A stretch of 64,000 nt of DNA from assembly GCA_037179385.1 (NCBI GenBank), contig CM074179.1, positions 5,332,001 through 5,396,000 on the forward strand, in the 5' to 3' direction. This DNA comes from Holothuria scabra (taxonomy: Eukaryota > Echinodermata > Holothuroidea > Aspidochirotida > Holothuriidae). The position numbers and the translations under genes are program-made. A model generated the notes under the pieces. It had not been told where the DNA came from. It saw only the letters and a list, made by a program, of their open reading frames with translations, and did no database searches. Positions 43,691 through 55,020 of this stretch are shown one piece after another. Numbering within the stretch: position 1 is the stretch's first letter; every line of letters starts with the position of its first letter.

Positions 43691-46401
43691 GTCCCCAACT
43701 CCAGATATAATTAGGAGCGTTTCTCTCATTTGACTGTATGCTTCCGAGGGCCTCCAGCTGTGGGGTTCACTGTTACTAAACAGGGAGGGAAAGAACCGAC
43801 GGAATCCCCCCCAATAACGGACAAAATAGGCAAAAGGCATTCTGCTGACTACAGCATTATAAACACACTTGGTCAGGAGAAAACGGAGTTTGGAAGGAAA
43901 ATGCACAAGGCCGAACCCACCACGCCTAACATCCTGATATACCATCCCTCTTCTTACGAGCTCCGTCTTCCCTGATCATAAAAACCTAAACACAGCCCTC
44001 TCGAGACGCAACAAGACACCCTTTGGAGCAGCCAGAACGGTGCCTGAATACCACAAAGGGGGATAAATAAAACGATTGATAACTGTCACCTTTCCGAACA
44101 GGCTAATGTCGCGCTCGCCGAAGTCCTTCAACCTAGCTTCCACCAGGTCCACTTTCTCATTCCAGGTAAGTAACTCGGTTTGCCCATAACCAAACCATAT
44201 GCCGTTTATCCTTATGGCGTCGTCTACCCATGATGCAGCGAAGGGCAGTCTTCTTGACCGCCACTTACCTAGGCGAAGTCCTTTGGTCGTATTGGGATTC
44301 AGTCTGGCACCTGTGGCTCTTTAAAACTTAGACAACGTGCCACTTAGGACCTTGAAGGAAGCTAGGTCGGAGACTACGCATGTGACGTCATCGGCATACT
44401 GAAGGCACTTAACTTCAACACCACCGGGAATGTGAAATGGTTGAAACAAAGGCTCTAGTTGATAGGCTCTTGCTATTGATTCACTAAACAATACGTAGAG
44501 TAAAGGTGATAGGGGGCACCCCTGCCGTACGCCACGTTGGACACTGAAGGGGTCTGACGGTAGGCCATTAACGATAACCCGACTATTTACACTATTGTAC
44601 AATAAGGAGGTCCATTTAACAAAAACTGGATTCAAACAAAACTTCTTTTAAATTTTAAAGAGGAATCCATGATCAACCATGTCGAAGGCCTTCTCCTGAT
44701 CGAGGGAGACAAGGGCACATGGAAGATCACGGTCCATCACGTATTCAACTAAGTCCCGCACCACCCAGAGGTTCTGCTGAATACTGTGTCCCCGCACCGC
44801 ACAAGTCTGAAAGGACCCTACAAGATCTGGCATAACTGTGCCTAGCCTGTTGCAAAGGGCTTTCGCCAGAATCTTGTAATCTACATTTAACAAGGTGATT
44901 GGCCGTTTGTTTTTCGGTTCGAGGGGGTCTCCTGACTTAGGCAGCAAAGTTATTATGCCTGTGCGCTACGAGTGGCTCAATGAGCCAGCAAGGAAGCCAG
45001 AGACGAATACGTCACGGAGATCATGTGCTACGGTACCCCAGAAGCGTTTATAGAATTCTACTGGAATACCGTCGGACCCAGGTGCCTTTCCGCCTTTCAT
45101 CTTCGCCACTGCCTTCCAGAGCTCGTCAACAGTCAAAGGGGAGCCAAGTTCATCATAGGGACTTTTGAAGGTCTTCATCGACATCTGCCTGGGTATACAG
45201 CTGCTCATAAAAGTTTTTATACACTTCGACAATGTCGAGAGGGTCCTTATGTACCACACCGTGGGCGTCACGGACAGCTTTTATACTGCGATCGATGGCA
45301 TTCTTTGTGACGTCCCGGTAGAACTTAATGGTTGGTTTCTCCTCCGCCTCCACACAATGCACACGAGCACGAACCCGGGCCCCGTGTAGTTTTCCATCAA
45401 GGTACTGTTGGATTGCATGAAGTGCGGAGTGGTCCCCGTTCCTCTCCCTAAAGCAAAGTGAAAGGAACTCCTCCCTTCTTCGACGAGCTCTTGCTACACA
45501 ATATTCCACTGTAAACTGTTTGATGCGGGTCTTTACATCATCCCACCACTCTAAATCTGTTGAAAAGGCCGGCCTCAAAGTTCGCCACCCTTCGTATCTG
45601 GCCTTAAAATCTTTGCTATATTCAGCCTCCGTTAGAATATCTGTGTTCATTTTCCAGAACCCCCTCCCTACTGGCCATGACTGGGGGTTTGAATGAGACA
45701 GTAACTGCATCATGGTCCGAAATTGGACATGCCACAACTTCGCAATCACTTGGTGACAGAGCCGTTGGAGCGTACACCCTGTCCAACCTTTAGGCGTCCG
45801 TGCCATCAGGGCGGTGCCAAGTGAATACGGACAAGCCAGGATGCTGCACTCTCTAAACGTCAACCATATCGTGATTCTTTGTGAACATGTCCAACTCCAC
45901 CATACCGACACTACAGCTTGAAGATGTGAAGGTGGACATTCGATCAAACCGTGTGTCAGGGACACAGTTGAAGTCTCCAGATAGGATACAAGGGGCACAG
46001 CCAGGAACGAAGGATGGCAGGGTAGCAAAAAAATTCCTTCTGTCTGTAGGTTGGTCGGGGGCATAAACGTTACATAAGAAGAAGTTCCCGCAAGGATGTT
46101 TGATGGTAATGCATACCAACCGGCCCTCATGATCATGATCAACCTTTCCGACCAGGGAAGTCCATCTTGGAGAAACTAAAATAACAGATCCACGGGAAGA
46201 TGCGGAACCAAAGGAAGCGTACAAACCCCCACCCCATTCGTAGGACCAGGTGTAGACATCGTCCTCATTAACAATGTGAGTCTCTTGGAGGAAAACGAAG
46301 TCCACACCTAATGACTTAAAAAATTGGAATATTCTGGACCGCTTCCGACTGTCCCTCATGCCGTTTACATTCAGGGTCATGAGGGACAGGGGACCATTCA
46401 T
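43306..46401 (-). pseudogene. LINE ORF2, first (5') copy
   Basis: ATG at 46401, 18 bp after ORF1. Endonuclease TLNVNGMRDSRKRSR, LQETH, SGDFNCVPD, then a W-to-stop in MVDVW (about 45853), RLDRVYAP, ISDHDAV. Linker ARARRRREEFLSLCFRERN. RT: GGKAPGSDGIPVEFYKRFWG, LVSLDQEKAFDMVDHG, RRGVRQGCPLSPLLYVLFSE, YADDVTCVVSDL at about 44390. Then the C-terminal region to the duplicated zinc motif, where it is fused to the next copy. Only a few stops and shifts, so relatively young. Confidence 0.85.
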
Positions 46402-46419
46402 GAAATGTGGAGTGTGAAA

Positions 46420-47541
46420 TTACAAAACTGTCTCTGACCTGGCCTTTTTGTTACATGGATCTGGTGCTGGTGGCACAGAAGGACTAACTCCCCCTCCCCG
46501 GTCGGAGACCTCCCCTGAGGTCGACCTTTTCAACGTGGGCTCAAGGTCAACGGCCTCACACAAATCAAACCAGCCCTCCCCAGATGGTGGGTCCTTTGGT
46601 GGAGGCTCTGAGGCAGGTCCTCCCACATCTGACATGGCACTGTCAGACTCCGAATCCGATGACAGTTGAAGGTCATTCTCTACTATCAGTATCCCAGCCT
46701 CCCCAGGAACTGGTGCGGATTGTACCTCAGGGTTCCCACAGACCACCTCACGTCTCTTAGAAGCTAGGGACTCTTGTTCCACCTAATGTGCCACCTCATC
46801 AGGCGTAGGGGACCTGGGTTCCTCCACCATTGGTTCAGGGTCTGATGACGAGGGTTCACTTGCCGGCTCCACATCTGCGCTTGCACGCGCAGAGTACGAC
46901 GTGGGGCAGGCACCAGAGACATGTCCCTCCTCCCCACACAGGTTACACCGCACCTCATTGGGACATGTTGCCCTGTCATGCCCCAACTGCAAGCATCTGC
47001 CACAGCGTTTGTTTGGGCATGACTTGGCCTCGTGCCCCTCCTCCCTACACTGGAAACAGGTGCTGGGCTGCCCAAAATACCTGATGTGGGCCTTAGAACC
47101 CCCTATGAACAAGACGGAGGGGATGTCTCGTTTAAGCTCCATACGGAACTGTCTCTTTCCGTTGAGAATACCGGCCAGTTCACCTTCACTATACTTTACC
47201 CAACGCCAGTCAGAGACAGTTCCGTATTGTCCTAGAACCTTCGCCACCAGGCTCTGATCTACCTCAAAATTGAGGTACAACACTGTCACCACCACAGAGC
47301 GGTCATATGGGGTGACAGTCAGACCCTCCACTCCCTTCAGTGAGGGAACCCCCTTTAATCGAGCAGCATCAGTCCGGAACTTCAAATCATACGTATTTCG
47401 GGATGCAAGGGCCTGCAGCATCTCTATATCCTTAACCTCTACCTTATTGTTCTTCAACACAGAAAAAACATGCTGGGGTGTAACATTCCCCCTCGACTCA
47501 AACTGTAACTTAACGATACTGCTATCCCGACCTCCGGGCAT
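46420..47541 (-). pseudogene. LINE ORF1, almost intact (single internal stop)
   Basis: 373 codons from ATG at 47541 to the stop at 46420, interrupted only by one TAG (CAG to TAG, at about 46783). N-terminus MPGGRDSSIVKLQFESRGN; RRM-like region LYLNFEVDQSLVAKVLGQYG; then three CCHC knuckles CFQCREEGHEAKSC, CGRCLQLGHDRATC and CNLCGEEGHVSGAC (47070-46920). An acidic low-complexity tail with SSDSESDS ends ARSETVL. Best guide to the family-A ORF1 protein in this window. Confidence 0.9.
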
Positions 47542-47859
47542 AGCAGCAAAGGTTTGTGGCACAAGGCCACGCAGCAACTAGAGAGAAAACTTCAGCACAG
47601 CAGATCAAACCCAGGCAGGGAAAAAATAAAGGGAACCCAACAAAAAACTATAAACCAGGCGTGCTTTAAAACGAGCACGGCCAAACCACGTCCCCAAGCG
47701 AGAGACCACACCCAATATCCAACACTTCGGTAAAACGACAATAGTAGTATATGTTAGTATAACAAGCAGCACAGTACAGCACAATGCCAAAATTCAGCAC
47801 GATCAGCGAGAGCTCCGTGAAACACGTCCGCTCTCGACGAAGACCTGAACTGAACAGAA
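47542..47859 (-). promoter_or_regulatory. Family-A LINE 5'UTR with terminal hairpin
   Basis: The 5' terminus is fixed by the target-site duplication. The hairpin at 47795-47853 repeats all helices seen at 5562-5626 (CGAGAGC/GCTCTCG stem, CGTG/CACG, outer GTTCAG/CTGAAT). It is followed by about 250 bp that match 5630-5876. LINE promoters are internal to the 5'UTR, so promoter activity is likely here, but no core motif stands out. Confidence 0.6.
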
Positions 47860-48532
47860 CTCATATACCGAAAGAGTTGTCCACATGTACTCATGTCTGG
47901 GTTCGTACTGATGCTGTCAAGAAACCACTTCAACCATTTTAGCTCGAGTGTGGGGTGGGTGTTGTACATGTATGCTGCAGAAGTTTTGTTTCCCAGCCCA
48001 TGTAAACGGGTATGTAAATAAAAGGGGTCTATTATTTTTCATTATTGTTATGAACATAATTTTGCATCACCTTTCTTGAGAACAAAACAGGAATTATGTA
48101 GTTACACAAATTTTGTTTCTTGGTGCATGTTAAGGTCCTGTAAATAGTCTTTGCCTTTGTGTTTTTGTCCGGTCTGGTTTGAGTTCCTCTCCCTTTGTTT
48201 CCCAGTGCCCGTTTTGATGTACTTAAGAAGCACCATTTTACAAAGGACCGTACAAGGTCCTTACACGGTCAGATAAGTACTACACCTTTGATATTGATGG
48301 TCGTCGAGACAATGTTAGCCTAGATCGATTAAAAGTGGCGTACCTAGACGACACACATACCCAGTTAAAACAAAACCCATCTAGTACCCCAGCTCAGCCT
48401 TTACCTGGTACTACTACCGTCAAGCCAACAGCACCACCAACGCACGCTGACCAAGCGACTACACGTCAAACACGTTCCGGTCGGCATGTACGTTGGCCTA
48501 AAAAGTATATTCAATTTATTGATACTGGTTGA
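47860..48532 (+). pseudogene. gypsy integrase C-terminal part
   Basis: Resumes after the LINE as SSHIPKELSTCTHVWVRTDA. It is broken by a LINE tail at 47942-48231 and continues GPYKVLTRSDKYYTFDIDGR, then DRLKVAYLDDTHTQ, the integrase C-terminal beta-barrel. A Thr/Pro-rich tail follows to a stop at 48530. The matching end of the second gypsy is at 61040-60806. Confidence 0.82.
47942..48231 (+). mobile_element. LINE 3' tail with 9-bp duplication in gypsy integrase
   Basis: Flanked by ACCATTTTA at 47933-47941 and 48232-48240. It ends GTGCCCGTTTTGATGTACTT then AAGAAGC. Only 3'UTR. Excision restores the integrase reading frame. Confidence 0.87.
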
Positions 48533-48598
48533 ACTTAGGATGTTAATTACTTATTATCGATTGCTTTATTCCATATCGCAATCTAGAGGGGAGATAGA

Positions 48599-49207
48599 TG
48601 TAGTGGCGCTATTTCATTTCAGGAAAGTTTCAGTAAGCTTACCTGTTGTACATATTAGCTGCAAATATACCGCCACTCGCAGCGGAATCTTAAGTAGTAT
48701 TTGTTATGCAAAGTCTTGGTATGTGCACCTGTATAAAGTCTTAGTGTACTGTGCTTGCATGTGCATTTCGAGTTAACGAGACACACTTGCTGTTTCGACT
48801 AGCAGGAGAAAGACAAGGCTGCCTCTTGGGAGAAACCTTTACATTTTACATCGCAGTCGCTGCAGAAATTGTCGGTATTTAATATTTAGTGTATATATTT
48901 AAATGGTCAGCAAGTTGGTTATTGGTTTTGGGCGGCCGTAGTATTACAGCCACTCAGGCCAAAACCCAGCAAACTCAGGCCCAGCGGCGTAGTCATATTA
49001 AGATTTAAGCTTGGTTAGTTATAGCTCGTACAGTATTTGTTGCGTAGTATGTTTTATTTATAGTTGCACGTGCATGCGCCAGATAGGCACAACGGCGTTG
49101 TAGTGTATTTTAATGTAGTAGGTTTTATTGTGAGAAAGAAACTAAACGGAAAGGTACCCAACAAGCAGACAAAGCCTTTCCGACCAACTGGCCGGTATAT
49201 CCCGCTC
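48599..49207 (+). repeat. gypsy 3' LTR, probably truncated
   Basis: Starts TGTAGTGGCG immediately after a purine tract. The second gypsy LTR also starts TGTAG. The right end is not clear because a LINE fragment begins at about 49208 without an ACA terminus visible. Confidence 0.6.
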
Positions 49208-50022
49208 GACTTTTGAAGAATTGGTTGGCCAGGTCCAATCCAATCACTATGCTTCAGGGTCGGAAGTGTGGCGTGTAGTCCACAGCAGATCATTAGATTA
49301 CCGAAGGCGAGACTTGTGGCGAATCGCACATGATGCGATTGTAACTAATCTCAAGCGTCTTCGGTGGCGTCTTGGAGATGGCATTTGCCCACGCGCTGGA
49401 TGTACAAAGTGGGAGAGTGTGCCCCATGTGTTCTGGCATTGTGGTTTTGTGGCCCTCCTCTGAGAGTGGTTTCAAGTCCTGGCTGACCGGCTAACGTTTC
49501 GCAACACTTGGGCGGTAAGCCAGGACTATGCATTGTATGGTCAATCGCCCCCACTATGCAATGCAAGTGTTCGTGGCATACTCACCTTTGTTTCGGCCTC
49601 CATTAAGCTGTTTGGAGAGACCGATGCAATATTGTTTTTAGGGGTGTGGGGAGGCCTACAGACGTCGTGTTGGCGTCAATAAAGACGGATATTAAACTGA
49701 GGGTCGAGGCCGACTTTGTTCGTTTGCCGAGGTCCACGTTCGACAGACGTTGGGGGCCAATTGTTTCGGTGCGGGAGGGGCGGGTGATAGTTAATTTGTA
49801 AATAGTCCTGTGTTAACTTCTCTGTGGCCGTTTCTATGTACATGTTTTCTGTTTGATTTGTGTAAATAGGTGAGTTTGTAAACAGCCGTGGGTTGGGGTT
49901 TTGTAAATTATTGTCACAAATCTTGGTTTGCGTCCATAATGGTATGACTTCTGTACATAGTTCACGTTATGTTTTGTCCCGTCTGGTCTCCGTGCCCGTG
50001 TCTATGTACGTAAAAAGCACCC
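49208..50022 (+). mobile_element. 5'-truncated family-A LINE (C-terminal domain and 3'UTR)
   Basis: Begins FEELVGQVQSNHYASG and includes ICPRAGCTKWESVPHVFWHC near 49390, then stops and frameshifts (TGA at 49461), and 3'UTR to TGTACGTAAAAAGCAC. No clear target-site duplication: LTR sequence lies on the left and a family-B ORF1 fragment on the right, so one border has been rearranged. Confidence 0.82.
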
Positions 50023-50059
50023 CATTCACACCTACCGTAAACTCTAACTTAACAATGCT

Positions 50060-50432
50060 GCTCTCCCTACTGCATAACTTTAGAGCTATAACCTTATAGT
50101 CTGCCGTTAGCAGTGTAATGGGCCGCCTGTTAACTGGGTTTAGGAGGTCACCGCATTTTGGCAGCAGTGTTATGACACCACTTGGCTGCGTGGCAGACAA
50201 TTGACCAGTCGAAAAAACAGCATTGTAAACTTCATAAAATTCGTCATAAAATTCGGCTGGAATGCCATCCACTCCAGAGGTACGGCTGCGTGCCAAAGCT
50301 GCTACAGCTCTCCTTAATTCAGAGAGCTCCAGCGGCCGGTTAATTTGCTCCCTTGCGTCTTTTTAAATTTCACTCTCCAAGCGCTCAAGAAACACGTGTT
50401 GACATTGAGCATCGGTATTATTGGCTTTAGCG
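50060..50432 (-). pseudogene. LINE linker and start of reverse transcriptase
   Basis: FAKANNTDAQCQHVFLERLE (near 50400) continues FYSKL from the other side of the DNA transposon. Then MARSRTSGVDGIPAEFYDEF, ATQPSGVITLLPKCGDLLNP and RRPITLLTADYKVIALKL. Cut within RT block 2. Confidence 0.78.
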
Positions 50433-50441
50433 AAAAGTTTA

Positions 50442-52061
50442 GGGTGTCTATAAAACTAAGACCTAAGACCCTACCAACTAGAAAGCTAACACCTAAGACC
50501 CTACCAACTATAAAACTAACACCTAAGACCCTACGAGCTATAAAACTAATATATGACATCCAATTATACCAAGCACTTTACAACTATTGTATTTAACATG
50601 TTTTTAACGAAAAACCAGACGATGAGACTATCAATAGGAAATGGGAGGGAGAGAGTGAAAAGAGAGAGAAAACTATAGATGCAGGGACTGGGAGGTAATC
50701 TTAGACCTCATGATAAGTCCAGCAAAACGGGAGAAAGACTTACAAACCCCTTTCAGAACTAACGCTTTTCCATTGCAAGTGATGTATAACAAACATTGAT
50801 CATGGCTGCGCCCGAAACCCTCTGCAGAAATCTTTGAAAACGTGTGTTTCACCTTTCGACCTTTCAACCTGCCGCATTTTGCTACAAATTAGATTACAAT
50901 ATCCCATACTGATGCGAGACCCATACAGAGGCTGGAGATTTACCTCTCCTTTTCATGTGTCGTGATCAGAGTAGGGCCACGTACTACCTTAATAATACTC
51001 ATGAGATGGAGTGCAAACACTGACGAATGTCAAGAGAGCGCCCACAAAGTTTTCACTAAACAAGATTTCCTTGATGAGACCTGCATTCGGGCTCTGCATT
51101 TTGGACAAACTTAAAGGTATGTATTTCTTCAGTTTTTTTACATTTATGAAAGAGACGAACAATGGGTCTTCGATATTGGAAAGTGGGGGGGGGGGGGGGG
51201 TTGGCTCAAGCACTGCTCCCGCTCCCCATAAATTTCGCTGGGGGATGGTTCCCCCGGCCCTCTTGCGTATTTGATTATATCCCATCACTGTTTGTTTCCT
51301 AATTGCCACAAGATTCCACTTAGGCCTATTTGTGAGAGTATTTTAATTATGTGTAGATTAAGGAAAATGTCAATGACGTCATATGCGGAGACCTGTGCAG
51401 TTTATTCTTGGTCGTCTACTAACACTCCTGTTCGTATGAAACACAATCATAACAGGAAGCTGTACATCTGTATAGCTCCCTGATCATAGTGCTATGCATC
51501 TGTATCCAAAGAGAAACCAGAATGCAGTGTGCTTCCACGGGCAATGAAAGCATATACTTCATTTGGCTAAGGATAATTATTGTCCTGAACCAAGCTGAGG
51601 CATGTAGCCCCCATGACCCTAGCTGAAAAACAATTTGGCAAATCATCAGTTTCAGTGAAAATATGCCGACACGATAAACTTTACTACGTTTGAGGAACAA
51701 ACACTGCATCCTTTCATATCTAAAGACTTACAAAAGCCGTTTTTCACTGAGGAGAGTGGGCACCCTGCCCTTACATCCCGCCCTTCATGTCATACCCACT
51801 AAAACCCTCCCTCATCCTGGTTACGAACCTGTCCTGAACCATGATTGTTGTTACAGCATGGAGCTATCAACACGGATACAATACCGTGGAGGGTTATCTG
51901 TATTCGTTCGGTTTTCCTACAATCACGTGGTAGAAACTAACCGAATGATGGTCTTAGTTTTATAGTTGGTTGGGTCTTAGGTCTTAGTTTTATAGTAAGT
52001 AGGGTCTTACGTCTTAGTTTTATAGTTGGTTGGGTCATAGGTCTTAGTTTTATAGACACCC
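50442..52061. mobile_element. MULE-like non-autonomous DNA transposon, 9-bp duplication
   Basis: A 1620-bp insertion flanked by AAAAGTTTA at 50433-50441 and 52062-52070. Termini are inverted: GGGTGTCTATAAAACTAAG at both ends. Each terminus continues as two to three tandem copies of a roughly 33-37-bp unit with CCTAAGACCCTACCAACTA (50447-50550; inverted at 51950-52055). No transposase frame. Nine-bp duplications fit Mutator-like elements; assignment is by duplication size and terminal architecture only. Confidence 0.82.
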
Positions 52062-52070
52062 AAAAGTTTA

Positions 52071-53225
52071 CTGTAAAAATTTGAAGGACCATGAGAATGC
52101 TTCTGTGTCCGAAGCAACCTCCACATTTGGAAGGCGAATTGTATTAATGTGGTTGCTTTCGGCTCGACTGTGTTCTTGCTTGAAGAAGTAAGCCGAAGGG
52201 CGTTCCCCTTCCTCCAAGTACTTTTCTCTGCAGCGGATAAAAGCTCCTTTCTTCCTCTGTTCATCGATGATTTTCTCGAATTCAGCCTTGTCTGAAACCA
52301 AGCAAAGCGTTTATAGTTCTGATAGGCGATCTCACTTATGCTTTGCTATGCGAACACTTTGTTTAATGACCAGCTGTATGATTAGCCATTTGATTTCGTC
52401 CCACCAAATGGGGAGAAGGTCGAACCAAGGCTGTAAAGTACGCCACAGCGGACAGAGATAAGTAAAGTCATTAATATATTCGGAATCGCGTAGCACAGAG
52501 ACATTGCATTTTCACAGGCCTTTGCCTTTCCCAGAACCAATACTCGGTAAATTGATGCTCGCCCTCACAGCTCGATGATCTGAGAGGGGGAAGCGTAGCA
52601 CTTGTATCTTATCGCAAACCGTACTCTTAGGCGCAAAAATCCTATCTAGTCTGGAGCTTTGCCCTTTTCCCTCATGAAACCAGGTGTGCCCAGCATGAAG
52701 TGGGTAATTACTTCTCCAGCAATCGATCAAACCCCTGCCCTGCAAGATATCAGTGAGTTCACCCCCACTATCAACAAAACGGGTAGTATTCTTTGAATTT
52801 CCTGAGCGGTCAGTTTCAGAACTAATACAAATTAAAACGCCCGCCAGAATGACATGCTCTGCCCCCTTAAATAACTGTCCCGGTCGCGTGGTGAATTTGG
52901 GGGCACAGACATTACATAAACGTATAGAAACCCCAGTTTGCGTAGTACAAAGACCGGAAACAATCCTACCAGAGTTGTCACAACTGATTTGTGAGACTAC
53001 CCAATTAAAGCGAGGGGAGAAGGCAATTCCCACCCCGGCAGAATGAGAAGAGGGGCTTTGCGAAACCACTACCTGCCCACCCCAGACGTTTTGTAGGCTA
53101 TCGATATCCTTCTTAGTTGATAAGTGAAGCTCCTGCAGAAACAATGTCACATTGAAAAATTTTACACCATTGCATAACACGAGAGCACTTCTGGGGGGTC
53201 TCTGAGACCGTTCACAATAAAAGAG
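52071..53225 (-). pseudogene. LINE ORF2: endonuclease and linker
   Basis: Endonuclease starts near 53222 (IVNGLRD, frameshifted). Then LQELHLSTKKDIDSLQNVWG, SQSPSSHSAGVGIAFSPRFN, SGRIVSGL, LCNVCAPK, ILAGVLICISSETDRSGNSK (the GDFNCI box mutated), SSRLDRIFAPKS and PLSDHRAVRASI. The linker has KGAFIRCREKYLEEGERPSA near 52230. Catalytic GDxN is lost, so this domain is dead independent of stops. Confidence 0.78.
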
Positions 53226-53325
53226 GTTAGGAAAACATGTTTAAACAACTTGATCAAAGAAGGCTGCTCGAAATACAATAAATGGAAAACATTGGCAAAC
53301 CCATTATTCATTTACAAAATACTTG

Positions 53326-55020
53326 TCAAAAAAACACTACCTCATGATGCGAGACATAGTCAGAATGTTTCGCCGCTAAGTGCGAGGCCCATTCTCTGGG
53401 ACTATTGCAGGTGACCCTGCAGCCGTTGGTGGGACAGGCCGCCCTCATCGGTTTAAGTCCTTCATGTGAGCTTACCATATGCTGAACCAAGTCTTTGTGA
53501 TGTTTAAAGATTTGCTTGCAATGTTCAGCTTCGCATAAAAAACCACGGTTGTGTCTCGTTAAAAATCTGCGACTTGGAGACTAAATCCTTCGCCCGTTGT
53601 ATTTTAACTGAAAGGCGCGATCCTGACGTCTGTCCCCTAGGCGGCTTGGAGCTGGAGGGTGAAGCAGAGCGTTTTAGACCTCGGGAACCAGAGAGACTAT
53701 CAGATTCCACAGCTGTCGGGTTACCCTGGATGGTATTGGGTTCTACGTGGACGTCGGCAAGCACTTAGATAACGTTCCGGAGTGGGGGTTTCAGGAATCC
53801 GTTACCCGTCTTTCTGTGAATCCTCGGGGGAGTAATAGAACTGCTCTCCTCCACTGTGCTGGAGAGGCTTCTAAGGCTGCCACCAATCCCTTCACAGTCC
53901 CTCTTACAAGCCTCCGCATCTAATTGCAAAGCCGTGGCGTCCTCGTCCTCATTTAAAGGCAGGCTTTCAGGAGAAAGGCCAACCTCCATACTTTCTTCTA
54001 GTAAACTCCACTTGTGCTGGACGGGAGTTGTCCTCCTTCTCCGAAGGGGTGGGAGGGGGTGAGACAAGAGACAACACTGAGGGCGAGTGCCTCATCCCCT
54101 GCCCAGCGGGACGAAGCGGGTCTGGCTTTGTTCGCAAAGGAAATTGGGCAGTCACGAAACCCGTGTCCTGATGTATTACATAGTGAACACAAAATATCAT
54201 TCTGGCAATCTCGGGCTGAATGTCCCAACTTAAGGCATTTAAAACAACGGATGTCTTGTCCATCTCTGGCAAGATGGCCCTCTTTTCTACACTTAAGGCA
54301 CGTCTCCGGCTGGTTGTAATACCATACCTGACCCAATATTCTCGGGATATGTTTTTCCAAAATCACTTTGTACTGCCGCATCCCATTAAAAATTTCTGGA
54401 AAGTCCTTGAGCGTTTTGTATCTACTGCCCATTACTTTCCCGTAGCGGCCTAGCACGTATTTCACGACGTTATTGTCCAATTCATGCGGCACATGCAATA
54501 CATTAACAATTCTTTTCAGTGCATTGAAACGGGACATGCAAACAAAAACAAAACTCAAACCAGATCAGGCGGAAACATAGATACAAACTATTTACAAACT
54601 GCTTAATGAACAATGGACATGCAATACATTAATAGTGGCGAGGTCACCATAACTATGAACAACAATTCTTGCGCTTTCGTGTAGCTAAGAGTAGAAGTGT
54701 CGACACAAACTCTCTAATTTGAACGTAACGTCAAAGGAGTGTCGCGGAAGAGCCTGGACGGCGACCAAATGTTCTTTCGGCGATATTCCTTTCGATTGTA
54801 GGAATTCAAACACTTTTCTGGCTCCTAAATAATACGTGTAATTCAACTGACCCCCGTATTACGTTGTCTAAAGCAAGTTTAACGGTTTTCAAGTCCGCTC
54901 TGTGGGCAACGTCGTGAATAAAGCATTGCTTCCCGGTGAAAAAAAAATATTTGGCTCAGAATTCCGACCGAATTTTACTGCAGCTATCTGTTCGTTAAAC
55001 AAACCGCCTGAATTTCAATG
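53326..55020 (-). pseudogene. LINE ORF1 with CCHC knuckles and two C2H2 fingers
   Basis: N-terminal block with FEFLQSKGISPKEHLVAVQA near 54800; RRM-like VNVLHVPHELDNNVVKYVLG near 54480; knuckles CLKCRKEGHLARDG (last Cys changed), CFKCLKLGHSARDC, CSLCNTSGHGFRDC (54290-54150). A Ser/Pro-rich spacer follows. At the C-terminus come CEAEHCKQIFKHHKDLVQHM and CPTNGCRVTCNSPREWASHL, both C-x4-C-x12-H-x4-H (53535-53370). Stop at 53326. Interrupted by a LINE tail at 54507-54616 and by frameshifts. Confidence 0.75.
54507..54616 (-). mobile_element. 110-bp LINE 3' tail with 16-bp duplication
   Basis: ACATGCAATACATTAA at 54491-54506 and 54617-54632, perfect. The insert on the minus strand ends CATGTCCCGTTTCAATGCAC then TGAAAAGAATTG, the family-A terminus. 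It is the shortest tail here and shows how little of the 3' end suffices for insertion. Confidence 0.92.

Larger units (their letters stand above)
40793..47859 (-). mobile_element. Chimeric tandem LINE (two family-A copies) within one target-site duplication
   Basis: The gypsy sequence CTCATATACCGAGAGTT (40776-40792) recurs as CTCATATACCGAAAGAGTT at 47860-47878. Between them, on the minus strand, lie a complete 5' half (5' terminus, ORF1, ORF2 up to the C-terminal zinc motif) and then a second LINE starting in the RT and running to a proper 3' end (CACTGAAAAG). Junctions at 43306 and 42921 both follow CTTTCATTTTAC. A 385-bp segment around the first junction is tandemly duplicated. So one insertion unit contains two partial LINEs. 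Confidence 0.85.
37692..49207 (+). mobile_element. Ty3/gypsy LTR retrotransposon (CsRn1-like), interrupted twice
   Basis: Plus-strand order gag (from about 37692), protease, reverse transcriptase, RNase H, integrase, then a polypurine tract (AGAGGGGAGATAGA) and a 3' LTR starting TGTAGTGGCG at 48599. The 5' LTR and gag start are missing. The gag zinc-type motif CWYHFRFGDKAD...C and the RT-upstream THHITTKGPPV are typical of the CsRn1 group. A 7-kb LINE (40793-47859) and a LINE tail (47942-48231) lie within the integrase. Frames are broken throughout. Confidence 0.88.

Noticed and set aside
49208..50022. Target-site duplication for this LINE
   Set aside because: Left CCGCTCGAC and right CCCCATTCAC do not match; one border appears rearranged, so no duplication is claimed.
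50447..50552. Regularly spaced short repeats resembling a small CRISPR array
   Set aside because: The same units occur inverted at 51950-52055, next to a perfect 9-bp target duplication. They are subterminal repeats of a DNA transposon in a eukaryotic window.
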